A stretch of DNA of 64,000 nt from Streptomyces maremycinicus (GCF_001184025.1 NZ_BBYG01000010.1:124001-188000); one strand, 5' to 3'; positions 1 to 8,366 are shown, numbered from the stretch's first letter. Translations and numbers: made by a program. Notes: generated from the sequence alone by a model not told the origin.

Positions 1-684
1 GGCCAGTGCGTCCAGGACCGCGGGGGACGCGGTCTCGGTAACGCCTGTGCGGAGATCCCGGAAGTCCTCTTCGGTGAGGATCGGCGCCCCGGCATGGGCG
101 TTCACCGCGATCGCCAGCTCCGCGTCCGAGGGCGGACCTTGGGGGCCGGGATACGAGCTGTCCAGGAGCAGAGTGATCTTCTCGGCCAGTGATTCGGGAG
201 GGGTTCCAGGAGCCGAGGTCCTCCCCGCTCGCGATGGTGCGGGTTCTTCAACCTGCACACCCTGCGCCTTGGCGATCGACCGGGCTTCCGCCCGCCGCAG
301 GTCCTCCTCGCTGACCCCGTACGCCGTCGCCAAGGCGGGGACGTACTTGTCCTTGAGCTGTCGCTCTCCGCGTTCGGCCGCCGCCACTGGTCCGGCGCTC
401 TTGGTTCCGATCAGCGCGGCCGTCTCGTACTGGTAGTAGCCGGCATCGCAACGCAGATCGGTGAGATCAGGCGGCCCAGACCGGGGGAACAGTTCGTCGA
501 CATCGCTTCCGAGCGCGCGCGCCAGCGCGGACAGTTTCTCCGGATCGGGAGTCTGGGCACCGCCTTCCCAACTGGCGACCGCCGAGTCGGACACGCCCAG
601 AGCCTCGCCCACGGCGGCCTGGTAGATCTCGGCGGCTCGCCGCACCGCACGCAGACGGCTTCGGTCGAAGTGACGAGCAGGCAT
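1..684 (-). CDS. XRE-family HTH regulator, C-terminus beyond window edge
   Basis: Reads leftward from an ATG at 684 and is still open at base 1, so 228 residues are visible and the end is missing. GAGG sits 5 nt before the ATG. Two helix-turn-helix stretches can be read: residues about 8-60, with GEALGVSDSAVASWEGG as the recognition region, and about 70-125. XRE proteins bind short palindromes and often repress mobile elements; that role here is inference from its place beside the rightward replication/transfer operon. An inverted repeat at 707-721, just upstream of its start, may be its own operator. A downstream region of low-complexity Pro/Glu/Ala precedes a third folded stretch reaching the window edge, whose function I cannot name. 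Confidence 0.8.
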   Translation of the reverse strand, partial: MPARHFDRSRLRAVRRAAEIYQAAVGEALGVSDSAVASWEGGAQTPDPEKLSALARALGSDVDELFPRSGPPDLTDLRCDAGYYQYETAALIGTKSAGPVAAAERGERQLKDKYVPALATAYGVSEEDLRRAEARSIAKAQGVQVEEPAPSRAGRTSAPGTPPESLAEKITLLLDSSYPGPQGPPSDAELAIAVNAHAGAPILTEEDFRDLRTGVTETASPAVLDALA

Positions 685-706
685 CGGATCCTCGTTTTTA
701 TGGAAG

Positions 707-721
707 CTGGAGTAGATCCAG
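707..721. promoter_or_regulatory. Inverted repeat, candidate XRE operator
   Basis: CTGGA-GTAGA-TCCAG is a 5-bp-arm inverted repeat 23 bp upstream of the ATG of the divergent XRE gene. It is in an AT-richer patch of the intergenic region. The position fits an autoregulatory operator, but the arms are short and no second copy was found, so this is only a candidate. Confidence 0.3.
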
Positions 722-1383
722 TGTGTTGACTTTTTCTTCAGGCGGGAATAGCTTCAGCTTAGCGAAGAGCGAGCGGCGTTGCACCCTTGCTCGATCTTCG
801 TCTTCGCGCTCTGGCGAGGCTCTCGGGCTGAGGGAGGGAGCGAGGGGGGCGGTCGCGATGTCCTGTGCGGGGAGCGCTCTCGGAAGGAATCGGTGCCGGG
901 GAGTTCGTCTCTCGGGCGCCAGAAAGTGCGCGGCTTCGGCCCGGACGAGGCGCGAGGTCGTACTTCGGTCACTGCTTGCCCTTGAACGGTACGCGCGGGT
1001 GGCTGTCGCGTGAGGAGTGTTGTATGTCTCTGCTTCATCGAACGGCCATGGATAAAGCCGTTCGGGTCGAATGCCTGGTGCCCGCGGAGATTCCGTCGTG
1101 CATCAGCGCCGCGCACCCGCTGATCCTCACGCACTGCGACAGCTTAGAAACCAGGCGCGGGTGCCGAGTTCGGTCTAGGCACGTGTCCTGACGCCCACCA
1201 GTCCAGCGATATATGTCGAGTTGGCGTCGAATCCGCTCAGCACCCGCTGCCCGCTGGAGTGTTGACCGCCGTCTGCATATGTTGCTGCTCCCTCGGCGGA
1301 ACCGCCGAACCCGAACCCCTCAAGGGAGAAACGCGAAAACCACATCCAACTTCAAGTCCGCGGTTCCCAAAGGGAAATGAGAC
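722..1383. other. Intergenic region between regulator and replication operon
   Basis: No convincing long gene lies here. A TTGACT at 725-730 followed 18 nt later by TAGCTT could be a rightward promoter. Several open frames exist on both strands but have neither recognisable content nor normal Streptomyces codon bias, except for the short frame at 1024-1191, listed separately. A small hairpin (CGGCG/CGCCG arms) lies at about 1294-1307. The last part is upstream of the leader element that begins at 1384. Confidence 0.4.
1024..1191 (+). CDS. Possible small protein with a TTA codon, unknown
   Basis: A 55-residue frame starting at ATG 1024 with a good ribosome site (GAGGAG, 6 nt spacing). It contains four cysteines and one TTA leucine codon, the rare codon that depends on bldA tRNA in Streptomyces. 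Third codon positions are far less GC-rich than in the neighbouring genes, which argues either for recent acquisition or for the frame being chance. I recognise no domain. The only support is the ribosome site and position, so it is listed with low confidence. Confidence 0.25.
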   Translation: MSLLHRTAMDKAVRVECLVPAEIPSCISAAHPLILTHCDSLETRRGCRVRSRHVS

Positions 1384-1520
1384 GGCGCCCAGGAGTTAGC
1401 AGCTCCCGGGCGCCAAACCCGCCACCCTGAGGGCGCGGATTCATAACCGGGGCGAGTCGGCTGGCCTTTTCGACGAGAACGGCCGTCCCACCCCACCTAC
1501 GAGTGAGGAATTCTCGCATG
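1384..1520 (+). promoter_or_regulatory. Structured 5' leader RNA, copy A
   Basis: The region upstream of the 1518 gene matches, in order, the region upstream of the NlpC/P60 gene at 36995-37131 on the other strand. Shared parts are: a hairpin with loop TTAGCAG (1384-1414, arms GGCGCCC/GGGCGCC plus GGAG/CTCC); a block GCGGATTCATAACCGG (1435-1450, 14 of 16 identical); a block GGCCTTTTCGACGAGAACG (1463-1481, 19 of 19 identical); and CCTACGAGTGAGGA with the ribosome site before ATG 1518. The hairpin arms differ in sequence between copies yet still pair. That is evidence for a functional RNA rather than simple duplication. A Streptomyces NLPC-P60 RNA motif is described in the literature; whether this is that motif needs a covariance search. 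Confidence 0.75.
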
Positions 1521-1877
1521 CCCGCGTCCCGAAGCGGAAGGGCGCTCGCCGTCCAGCCCGCCAAGGCCGTTGACGCCACTGACGGTATCCGCCAGCACCG
1601 CCTCGCTGCCCTCCTGGTGGACATGGTGCCCGGTGCCCGCATCATCCGCGTCTCGCAGCACCAGCCCAGCCAGACCTGGCCGAGCCCCTACACCCGCGCG
1701 TACGACGAGCGGGGACAGCCCATACCCCTCAACCGGACCCAGCGCGTGGCCGCCGCCCGCTGGGTGATCCGCGCCTTCCCCGAGGCGAACTGGGACGAGA
1801 CGCGCGACCTCGACCTGACCAGCGGGACCCTGCGCCCCGCCGCCGAGGCCTGCGCTCGCTCGGACGGGGGCCGTTGA
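1518..1877 (+). CDS. Hypothetical protein, first gene of replication operon
   Basis: A 119-residue protein. ATG 1518 is chosen over an in-frame GTG at 1503 because GAGTGAGGA sits 8 nt ahead of it and because the second copy of the leader element places its start codon at the same point. The protein is basic at the N-terminus and rich in Arg/Trp/Pro, with the stretch SQTWPSPYTRAYDERGQPIP in the middle. I do not recognise a family. It ends by overlapping the start region of the next gene (TGA at 1875-1877), so the two are probably translated together. A role in replication or its control is inferred from location only. Confidence 0.7.
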   Translation: MPASRSGRALAVQPAKAVDATDGIRQHRLAALLVDMVPGARIIRVSQHQPSQTWPSPYTRAYDERGQPIPLNRTQRVAAARWVIRAFPEANWDETRDLDLTSGTLRPAAEACARSDGGR

Positions 1878-1879
1878 CC

Positions 1880-2821
1880 GTGGCCCGGATCCGAACGATC
1901 AAGCCCGAAGCCTTCGCGTCCGAGTCGCTCGCCGCGGTCTCCCTCGCCGCGGAGCGGACCTTCTTCGGCCTCCTCACCCAGGCCGACGACCACGGACGCT
2001 TCCGCGACCAGCCTGCCGTGATCACCGGACTGCTGTGGTCGCTGCGCCCGGAGCACGGCCCCGTGGACGTCGAGGACGACCTGACCCAGCTCGCCGCCGC
2101 CCACCTGATCTGCCGCTACGAAGACGACGAGGGCAAGCGGTACCTGCACATCGTCACCTGGCGCCAGCACCAGAAGATCAACCGGCCCAGCGGCGTCCGC
2201 TTCCCCGCCTGCCCGCACCACGACATCGAGCAGCCCACCCCGGACGCACCACGAACTCACGGAGACGGCAGTGAGTCCTCCGTGAACACTCACGGAGGAC
2301 TCAGTGAGGGCTCACGCACCCCGCACGACCTTCCCGACCATCACAAAACCGCAGCTCAGAGCACACTCCGTGAGCCTTCACGGACCCTTCATAGAGGACT
2401 CAGTGAGCCCTCGATGAGCCCTCACGGTCCGGATCTAGGACCTAGGAACTTGGATCTAGGAACTACTTCTCCTTCAGGGGGCGCAGGCGCCCCCGCACCG
2501 GAGACCGTCTCGACCCAGCAGCTCATGGCCGAGTACGCCGCCGCTTGTGCCCACCGCCCGCCCAGCGGAGTGCTCGGTCACCTCGGACGGGAGACCGCCA
2601 AGCTCCTCGCCGAGGGCATTGATCCGGACCACATCCGAGCCGGGCTGGCCCGCCACCGGGCCAAGGGACTGCACCCGAGCACCCTGCCGAGCCTGGTCCA
2701 CGAGGCGATGAACGCCACCTCCGCCGGTTTGGTGCGGACGGAATCGCGGCCTAACGTGCCCGGTCACCGGGCCTGGGCCAACCCCGCCGACCCTGCCGCC
2801 GCCTATGCCGAGGAGCTGTGA
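1880..2821 (+). CDS. Phage/plasmid-type replication protein
   Basis: A 313-residue protein with the N-terminal signature MARIRTIKPEAFAS and FFGLLTQADDHGRFR. This is the usual opening of small actinophage and plasmid replication-associated proteins (DnaD/DnaT-like winged-helix N-domain, residues about 1-110). A long polar linker with repeated Thr-His-Gly and Ser-Glu-Pro motifs follows, then a helical C-terminal part. GTG 1880 has GGGGG about 9 nt upstream; TTG 1874 is an in-frame alternative. The next gene is a DnaC-like ATPase that overlaps it by one base, which is the classic initiator-plus-loader order. Replication initiation for the excised element is the likely job, by inference. Confidence 0.75.
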   Translation: MARIRTIKPEAFASESLAAVSLAAERTFFGLLTQADDHGRFRDQPAVITGLLWSLRPEHGPVDVEDDLTQLAAAHLICRYEDDEGKRYLHIVTWRQHQKINRPSGVRFPACPHHDIEQPTPDAPRTHGDGSESSVNTHGGLSEGSRTPHDLPDHHKTAAQSTLREPSRTLHRGLSEPSMSPHGPDLGPRNLDLGTTSPSGGAGAPAPETVSTQQLMAEYAAACAHRPPSGVLGHLGRETAKLLAEGIDPDHIRAGLARHRAKGLHPSTLPSLVHEAMNATSAGLVRTESRPNVPGHRAWANPADPAAAYAEEL

Positions 2822-3528
2822 TGCGCGACCGTGACGCCCAGCCCGTCGGCGGCATCGCCCGCCGCCTGGCCAACATCCTCACCTCTCGGGGCATCGACCC
2901 GACCGCCCCGCTCACCGATCCGGTCGAGCCCATCCCCGCCCTCCAGGCGGCGCAGGCCCGCATCCCGGCCCGCTATCAGACAGCCGTCGCCGACCACCCG
3001 GCGGTCGCCGCCTGGGTTCGCGAAGTCGCCCAGGCGGGGCGGCCCGGGATCGCGGGGGCCCCGGGACTTGCCCAGGGACGCTCGCTGCTGATCGTCGGCA
3101 CCACCGGCACCGGCAAGACGCACCAGGCGTACGGCGCGATCCGGTCGCTGCTGATCGCCGGGGTCCGGCTGCGCTGGAAGGCGACCACGGCCGCCGACCT
3201 GTACGCGGAGCTGCGACCCCGCCCCGGGCACGACGGTGAGCGGGAGCTGATGGACCTCGCCCGTTGCCCGCTGCTGATCATCGACGACCTCGGCGCGGCC
3301 AAGAACAGCGAGTGGACCGAGGAGATCACGATGCGGCTCATCAACCGCCGCTACAACGAGATGCTCCCGACGCTGATCACCACCAACCTCGGCATGGCCG
3401 ACCTGCGCCAGCACATCGGCGACCGCGTCGCCTCCCGGCTCACCGAGATGACCGACAAGGTCATCCTCGACGGTCCCGACCGCAGACGAGCCCTCGCAGC
3501 CGAGCGTCGCCGCATCGCCGCCACCTGA
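2821..3528 (+). CDS. DnaC/IstB-like helicase loader ATPase
   Basis: A 235-residue AAA+ ATPase. Walker A is GTTGTGKT (residues 93-100), Walker B is LLIIDDLG (151-158), the sensor 1 region reads LITTN (about 185-189), and a DRVASRL stretch follows with the arginine expected near the subunit interface. Size and layout match DnaC/IstB-family helicase loaders, which bring the replicative helicase to an origin. The ATG overlaps the stop of the replication protein gene (TGATG), so they are translationally coupled. A few divergent DnaC-like proteins work instead with transposases, but no transposase is next to this one. The helicase it loads is presumably the host DnaB. Confidence 0.85.
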   Translation: MRDRDAQPVGGIARRLANILTSRGIDPTAPLTDPVEPIPALQAAQARIPARYQTAVADHPAVAAWVREVAQAGRPGIAGAPGLAQGRSLLIVGTTGTGKTHQAYGAIRSLLIAGVRLRWKATTAADLYAELRPRPGHDGERELMDLARCPLLIIDDLGAAKNSEWTEEITMRLINRRYNEMLPTLITTNLGMADLRQHIGDRVASRLTEMTDKVILDGPDRRRALAAERRRIAAT

Positions 3529-3629
3529 TCCCTGCCGCGACCGGCTGCCACCGCTTCCGCCTCCTTCACGCACCAACCCCTGGGCCGCGTATGCCCAAAA
3601 CGCGCCCGGGGCGACCCGGAGACACCCAC

Positions 3630-4223
3630 ATGCACAGCACCGAGAACCAGATGCCGCGCACCCTCGGCGACCTCACCTGGCACGAGAGCGCCGCTTGCCG
3701 CTCGACGACCCACCACCAGGTCGACCCGGACCTCTTCTTCCCCGAGCCGGACGAGATGGACCGCATCCGCGCCGCCAAGGCCCTGTGCGCGCAGTGCCCC
3801 GTCCGCACCACCTGCCTCGACGCCGCCCTCGAAAACGGTGACCGCGACGGCATCCGGGGCGGCATGACCGAAGAGGAACGCGACCCCCTGCACCGCAAGC
3901 TCCACAGCCGCTTCGACTACGCCCGCGTGAACGCCGTGCTGGCCGGCCGAGACATCCACCTCACCCAGGCGGAGCGCGACGCCGTCGTACGCGTCGCCTA
4001 CCAGGCGGACATGCCGGCCGAGCGGCTCGCCTGGCTGCTCAAGGTCACCGAGGAGCACGCTGAGAAGCTCTACCGCCGCACTCGCCGGGAGATCCGCAAC
4101 CGGGCCGTCGACCAGCAGAAGAAGGGGAACAAGGGGAAGACGAAGCCCAAGAGCCCTACGAAGGTGCTCAAGGCATCGGCAGCGGAGACACCCGCACTCG
4201 ACGATCTCGGGACGGCCGCGTGA
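3630..4223 (+). CDS. WhiB-like iron-sulfur transcription factor
   Basis: A 197-residue protein. Four cysteines sit in Wbl spacing (C23, C53, C56, C62), matching the cluster-binding motif C-x29-C-x2-C-x5-C, followed by GIRGG (74-78), a variant of the usual G[VI]WGG turn. The C-terminal extension of about 110 residues is helical and ends in a lysine-rich tail, longer than in most host Wbl proteins. GGAG lies 8 nt before ATG 3630. Wbl proteins bind sigma factor region 4 and promoter DNA. Carriage in the replication/transfer operon suggests control of element genes or interference with a host Wbl pathway. The Trp-to-Arg change in the turn is unusual. Confidence 0.85.
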   Translation: MHSTENQMPRTLGDLTWHESAACRSTTHHQVDPDLFFPEPDEMDRIRAAKALCAQCPVRTTCLDAALENGDRDGIRGGMTEEERDPLHRKLHSRFDYARVNAVLAGRDIHLTQAERDAVVRVAYQADMPAERLAWLLKVTEEHAEKLYRRTRREIRNRAVDQQKKGNKGKTKPKSPTKVLKASAAETPALDDLGTAA

Positions 4224-5221
4224 GCGACATGGTGCCCATACCGGCGCGGATCACCGGCTGGGACCGAGCCGCGATCGTCGCCCTCGGCGGCGCAGGCTGC
4301 GCGCTCTCGTACGACGCCCTGCAGCAGATGGCCACCGCCATCCACGTCCGCGGACCCCTCACCTTCCTCTTCCCCCTGGTGATCGACGGCTTCATCGCCT
4401 ACGGAGTACGCGCCCTCCTGGTCCTGCGTACCGCCTCCTTCACCGCCCGCCTCTATGTGTGGATGCTGTTCGGCACGGCGACGGCCGCCAGCATCTGGGC
4501 CAATGCCCTCCACGCCGTGCGCCTCAACCAGCAGCGTCCCGAAGGCGACGGACTGCGGCTCGGCGACGTCACCGTCGGCGCCCTGTCCACCATCGCTCCG
4601 CTCGCCCTGGCCGGAGCCGTCCACCTGTACATCCTCATCGCCCGGCGGGTCACCGAACCCGGTCACCACGGACACCCGGACACCTTCGGTGTCCGAACCG
4701 ACCGGATCAACACTGACCGGCCGCACGCGGCGGACGGACACCGGCCGACCCCGGTCACCTCCGGACACTCGGCCGCACTCTCCGCGTCGGAGAGCAGTCG
4801 TCCGGCGGTCACCTCCGGCTCGGAAGTACCGCGAGCGGCTGACCGGGAGGAACCGTCGGGACACCCGGAGAGCGTGCCGGAGCCGGAGCCCGCGCATGAC
4901 GGAGACGCCGTTGACCTGGTCGGACACCCGGTCAGTAGACCGGTCCCGGTCGCCCGCCTGCGGCTGGCCGCCTCGTCCGTCACCGAGTCGGAGACCGGCC
5001 CGGACACCTCGGACAACGGCCGTCCGGACACCGCCCCGCCGGCGGACACCCTTCTGCCGATCGCCCGCGAGGCGGTCGCCGACGCGGGCAAGGTCACCCG
5101 CGAGGTCGTCGCGGACGCCATCCGCGGACAGGGCAAGACCCTGGCCAACGACCGGCTGACCGCCCTGATGCGACAACTCCGCGCCGAGACCGGCCAGGAC
5201 TCGGCCACCAAGACCGGCTGA
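4220..5221 (+). CDS. DUF2637 membrane protein
   Basis: A 333-residue protein beginning at GTG 4220, which overlaps the whiB-like stop by four bases (GTGA). About four hydrophobic segments occupy residues 12-135 (for example FLFPLVIDGFIAYGVRALLV), the pattern of DUF2637 proteins carried by many Streptomyces plasmids and integrative elements. The rest is a long polar linker rich in Pro/Asp/Thr/Ser and a small helical C-terminal domain (residues about 270-330). DUF2637 proteins resemble Spd spread proteins, which help move plasmids between hyphal compartments; that function is inferred. The linker-coding DNA holds nine copies of GGACAC (see findings). Confidence 0.8.
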   Translation: MSDMVPIPARITGWDRAAIVALGGAGCALSYDALQQMATAIHVRGPLTFLFPLVIDGFIAYGVRALLVLRTASFTARLYVWMLFGTATAASIWANALHAVRLNQQRPEGDGLRLGDVTVGALSTIAPLALAGAVHLYILIARRVTEPGHHGHPDTFGVRTDRINTDRPHAADGHRPTPVTSGHSAALSASESSRPAVTSGSEVPRAADREEPSGHPESVPEPEPAHDGDAVDLVGHPVSRPVPVARLRLAASSVTESETGPDTSDNGRPDTAPPADTLLPIAREAVADAGKVTREVVADAIRGQGKTLANDRLTALMRQLRAETGQDSATKTG

Positions 5222-5313
5222 CCGAACGGCCCGGACGGGCGGGCGGCCAACGGCAACAGCCGGGCCGCTCGCCCGCACCCCACCAACTCCCGTCCACGCA
5301 CCGGAGACACACG

Positions 5314-5535
5314 ATGCGCACCACACCGGTCACTCCTGCCGAAGCCGACGCCTGGATCACCGTGCTCCGGCGGTACGGGCACCTCCACCGCGCCGAACCC
5401 GGCCCGGATGGCACCTGGACCGTGCAGCGAACCCCCGCCAGCACGCCCCGCACCCTGCACCACCCGGTCCTCGCCCTCGACTTCGTCGCCGAGGTCCTCC
5501 GCGACGTGCGCCGCGCGAAGGCCCAGACGCTCTGA
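5314..5535 (+). CDS. Small hypothetical protein
   Basis: A 73-residue protein with a good ribosome site (GGAGA, 6 nt before ATG 5314). It contains a predicted helix, a short strand-rich middle (GHLHRAEPGPDGTWTVQRT) and a C-terminal helix ending RRAKAQTL. I do not recognise a family. It is the last gene before the palindromic region that precedes the mobilisation genes, so it may belong to the replication operon. Confidence 0.6.
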   Translation: MRTTPVTPAEADAWITVLRRYGHLHRAEPGPDGTWTVQRTPASTPRTLHHPVLALDFVAEVLRDVRRAKAQTL

Positions 5536-5613
5536 TGACACCCTCTGAGTCGGCCGACACCGCCTCCGACCTGCAGCAAGGCGACTGCCCGGCACGCGGC
5601 GGAGCAAGCTGTA

Positions 5614-5662
5614 CCTTCCGAAACTCCTCCGCGGCCCGTGGCCGCGGAGGAGTTTCGGAAGG
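5614..5662. repeat. Near-perfect 49-bp palindrome, candidate oriT
   Basis: Two 23-bp arms match exactly: 5614-5636 (starting CCTTCCGAAACTCC) and 5640-5662, separated by CGT. It lies in the roughly 240-bp space between the small gene ending at 5535 and the MobC-like start at 5775, directly ahead of the relaxase gene. Origins of transfer usually lie beside the relaxase genes and contain inverted repeats bound by the relaxase. A terminator is the alternative, but there is no T-tract and transcription of mobC would have to pass through it. Confidence 0.6.
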
Positions 5663-5774
5663 GTTTACCCCCGCCTCGGGAGGGGCGGGGGAGGCCAGGC
5701 ACCAGAGGGTGCCGGGCTCAGAGGCTGCGACCGAGGGCGGATCGCAGCCAGGGGAGGAACCGAACCCGCCCGCC

Positions 5775-6158
5775 ATGCCGCGTACGCGCCCTCGCCTGCG
5801 CCAGAGCGTGCACCGCGACCAGGTCCGCAGCGTCCGCCTGACCCACGACGAACTTGAGCTGGTGAAGCGCGCCGCGGAAGCTGTTGGTCTGAAGACCGCC
5901 GGGTTCCTCGCCGACGCCGCGGTCGCGGTCGCCCAGGCCCAAGGAGGTCCCCAGCCTTGGCTGTTGGACCAGCGCGGCCGGGTCGAAGAACTGATGGCCG
6001 CCAGTGCACAGCTCGCCCGCGCCGGCAACAACCTCAACCAGGTGGCCCGCATCCTCAACTCCGGCGGTCAGGTGGAGTACGCGGACGACGCGGTCGCCCG
6101 TGTCCTGCGGGCCGCGGACCGGGTCGAGGCCGCCGCGATCGAGATCGCGCGGCGCTGA
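5775..6158 (+). CDS. MobC-like relaxosome accessory protein
   Basis: A 127-residue protein. The frame is open back to 5535, but that extension reads through the 49-bp palindrome and looks non-coding, so ATG 5775 is preferred although GGGGAGGA lies about 15 nt upstream. The protein has a ribbon-helix-helix start (VRSVRLTHDELELVKRAAEA) and the MobC signature AGNNLNQVARILNSGG near residues 80-95. MobC proteins bind near the nick site and help the relaxase open the DNA. The relaxase gene follows after two bases. Direct DNA contact with the upstream palindrome is the natural inference. Confidence 0.85.
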   Translation: MPRTRPRLRQSVHRDQVRSVRLTHDELELVKRAAEAVGLKTAGFLADAAVAVAQAQGGPQPWLLDQRGRVEELMAASAQLARAGNNLNQVARILNSGGQVEYADDAVARVLRAADRVEAAAIEIARR

Positions 6159-6160
6159 CC

Positions 6161-7906
6161 GTGGTCCCCGACATCTCCACCGGCAGCCGCACGTATGGAC
6201 TGCTCAACTACCTCTACGGGCCGGGCCGTCGGGACGAGCACACCGACCCGCACCTCGTCGCCTCCTGGATGCCAGGGCTCGCCCCCGACCCCGGCCGCGA
6301 TCCGGCCGCCACGCTCAAGCAGCTCACCGACCGACTTGACCTGCCCGTGCTCGCCCTCTCGAAGAACCGCCGTCCGGCCCGGCACGTGTGGCACTGCCCC
6401 GTCCGCACTGCGCCCGGCGACCGGCACCTCAGCGACGCGGAATGGGCCGAGGTCGCCCGCCGCATAGTGCACGCCACCGGCATCGCCGAAGACGGCGACG
6501 CCAAGGCCTGCCGGTGGGTCGCCGTACGCCACGCCGACGACCACGTCCACCTCGTCGCCACGCTCGTCCGCGAAGACGGCCGCCGCCCCCGCCGCCACGA
6601 GGACGGCATCCGCGCCCAGGCCGAATGCCGCAAGATCGAGAAGGAGTTCGGCCTGCAGATCCTCAACGGCGGCGACCGCACCGCCGCCCAGCGCCCCACC
6701 AGCGCCGAACGCTCCAAGGCCGAGCGATCCGGCCGAACCGAGACACCCCGCGAAACGCTGCGGGAAAGCGTCCGCCACGCCCTGGCCGGAGCCGCCAGCG
6801 AGGAGGAGTTCTTCCACCGCCTCGCCGAGGCCGGCCTCCGGGTCGAACAGCGCATCGCCCCGTCCGGCGACACCCTCGGATACAAGGTCGCCCTCCCCGG
6901 CGACCGCAACCGCGACGGCGCACCCGTCTGGTTCTCCGGATCGAAACTCGCCCCAGACCTCTCCCTCCCCAGGATCCGACAGCGCCTCGACGCCGGACGC
7001 CCCGACGACGAGCCCGTCACCGACCATGCCGATGAACGATCACCTCAACCGGCCCGCGCCCGACGCCAGGCCGCCCCGGTCGCCGAACGGGCGGCATCGA
7101 TCCTCGACGGGAACGACGACGAGGACTCCGCCGCCCAACTGGCCGGCGTCGGCGAACTCCTCGACGCACTCGCCCAGACCGCCCCGACCTCAACCCGCAA
7201 GGAACTCGCCGAGGCCGCTCGCGACTTCGAACGCGCCACCCGTTCCCACATCCGTGCCGAGCGCGCAGACAACCGCGCCATCCGCTCCGCCGCCCGCGGC
7301 ATCATCCGCGCCGGCAACGCCCTCGGCAAAGGCGAAGACGGTGGCGCCACCGCGATGCTCCTGTCCACGATGGTCCTCGTCACCATCGCCGCAGTGCGCT
7401 GGCACTCCGCCCGCGGCCACGCGCAACAGGCAGCCGCTGCTCAACGAGCCGCTCAACACCTGCGCAGCGCCTACCGATCGGCCGCCGCTGTCTCCATGCA
7501 CGCGATGCGCGAGCACGGTCGGCGCCTCCCCGAACCCGTACGTGAGCGGTACGCCGGCACCCTCGAAACCGCCCTGCCAGAGCAGGCCGACTCCGTACGC
7601 CGCGAACCCGGTTGGGACGCCCTCGCCGTCACCCTGGACCAGGCCGAGCGCGCGGGACACGACCCCGATGCCCTGCTCCAGCAGGCCATCGAATGGCGCG
7701 AGCTGGACACCGCAGACAGCGTCACCGATGTCCTCGTCTGGCGACTGCGACGCATCGGCAAACTCCCCGCCACCATGGACCCGCCCCGCGCCCGTACGAA
7801 CACACGGACAACGCAACCACGCCCTCACCCATCCCCGCCACAGGTACCCGAGACGCCGGCTGAGACCCGCCATGTCGACCCTCGCTCCCGAGGACCGAGG
7901 CGCTGA
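6161..7906 (+). CDS. MobA/VirD2-type relaxase
   Basis: A 581-residue protein starting at GTG 6161, two bases after the mobC stop. The N-terminal 200 residues form a relaxase domain. The three-histidine metal motif is HADDHVHLV (H124, H128, H130), and tyrosines at 12, 17 and 19 (SRTYGLLNYLYGPG) are candidates for the nicking residue. The middle has a second conserved domain with EEEFFHRLAEAGLRVEQR (about residues 210-275), common behind such relaxases. The C-terminal 280 residues are helical and include one hydrophobic segment (MLLSTMVLVTIAAV). The enzyme would nick one strand at oriT and lead it to the coupling protein encoded at 23515-25335. Confidence 0.88.
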   Translation: MVPDISTGSRTYGLLNYLYGPGRRDEHTDPHLVASWMPGLAPDPGRDPAATLKQLTDRLDLPVLALSKNRRPARHVWHCPVRTAPGDRHLSDAEWAEVARRIVHATGIAEDGDAKACRWVAVRHADDHVHLVATLVREDGRRPRRHEDGIRAQAECRKIEKEFGLQILNGGDRTAAQRPTSAERSKAERSGRTETPRETLRESVRHALAGAASEEEFFHRLAEAGLRVEQRIAPSGDTLGYKVALPGDRNRDGAPVWFSGSKLAPDLSLPRIRQRLDAGRPDDEPVTDHADERSPQPARARRQAAPVAERAASILDGNDDEDSAAQLAGVGELLDALAQTAPTSTRKELAEAARDFERATRSHIRAERADNRAIRSAARGIIRAGNALGKGEDGGATAMLLSTMVLVTIAAVRWHSARGHAQQAAAAQRAAQHLRSAYRSAAAVSMHAMREHGRRLPEPVRERYAGTLETALPEQADSVRREPGWDALAVTLDQAERAGHDPDALLQQAIEWRELDTADSVTDVLVWRLRRIGKLPATMDPPRARTNTRTTQPRPHPSPPQVPETPAETRHVDPRSRGPRR

Positions 7907-8366
7907 GCAGCACGAAGAGCTGGACACCCACGGCCGGTACCTGTTAGGGCTGGTTGATATGGAGAAGGAGACGATGCAGATACTCAACGAAGGCCTCCAC
8001 CCTCAGAGAACCGTTCTGGCGGAGACCGCCCTCGGTGACGACCCCCTGCTGCGGCTCCAGCAGGAGACGCAGCTCGGCGACGGCAGCATCGGTCTCCGTG
8101 CCACCACCCACCCCGAGGAAATCGTCATCACCGGGATCCCCGTGATGTGCCCGCAGTGTGGCGCCCGGCGTGACTGGATGGTCATCTGTGACCGCGACGA
8201 GGTCAGCATCCGATGCCGCTGTGCACACCAGTGGGTGGAGCGCGAACTGACCCGCGCGGACTACGAGGCGATGATCGACGTCGGAGGCCAGGACTACCCG
8301 AACTTGGAGGCCGCGGCCCAGGCCGCGGGCTACGACGGCACGTTCGCTGGCGTCTACGTGGATTGA
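7872..8366 (+). CDS. Zinc-ribbon hypothetical protein
   Basis: A 164-residue protein whose ATG 7872 lies 35 bases inside the relaxase gene, in another frame. The middle carries CPQC then CRC about 25 residues later, a likely zinc ribbon (CPQCGARRDWMVICDRDE). The ends are acidic and helical. I do not recognise a family. Its overlap with the relaxase suggests it is co-expressed with the mobilisation genes and closes this rightward operon. Confidence 0.65.
   Translation: MSTLAPEDRGAEQHEELDTHGRYLLGLVDMEKETMQILNEGLHPQRTVLAETALGDDPLLRLQQETQLGDGSIGLRATTHPEEIVITGIPVMCPQCGARRDWMVICDRDEVSIRCRCAHQWVERELTRADYEAMIDVGGQDYPNLEAAAQAAGYDGTFAGVYVD

Noticed and set aside
4070..5326. 418-codon leftward frame opposite the DUF2637 gene
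   Set aside because: No motifs and Val/Gly/Arg-rich; the rightward gene has membrane helices, GTGA overlap and family signature.
5614..5662. Palindrome as an intrinsic terminator
   Set aside because: There is no T-tract and the mobilisation genes downstream have no other visible promoter; oriT is preferred but a terminator is not excluded.
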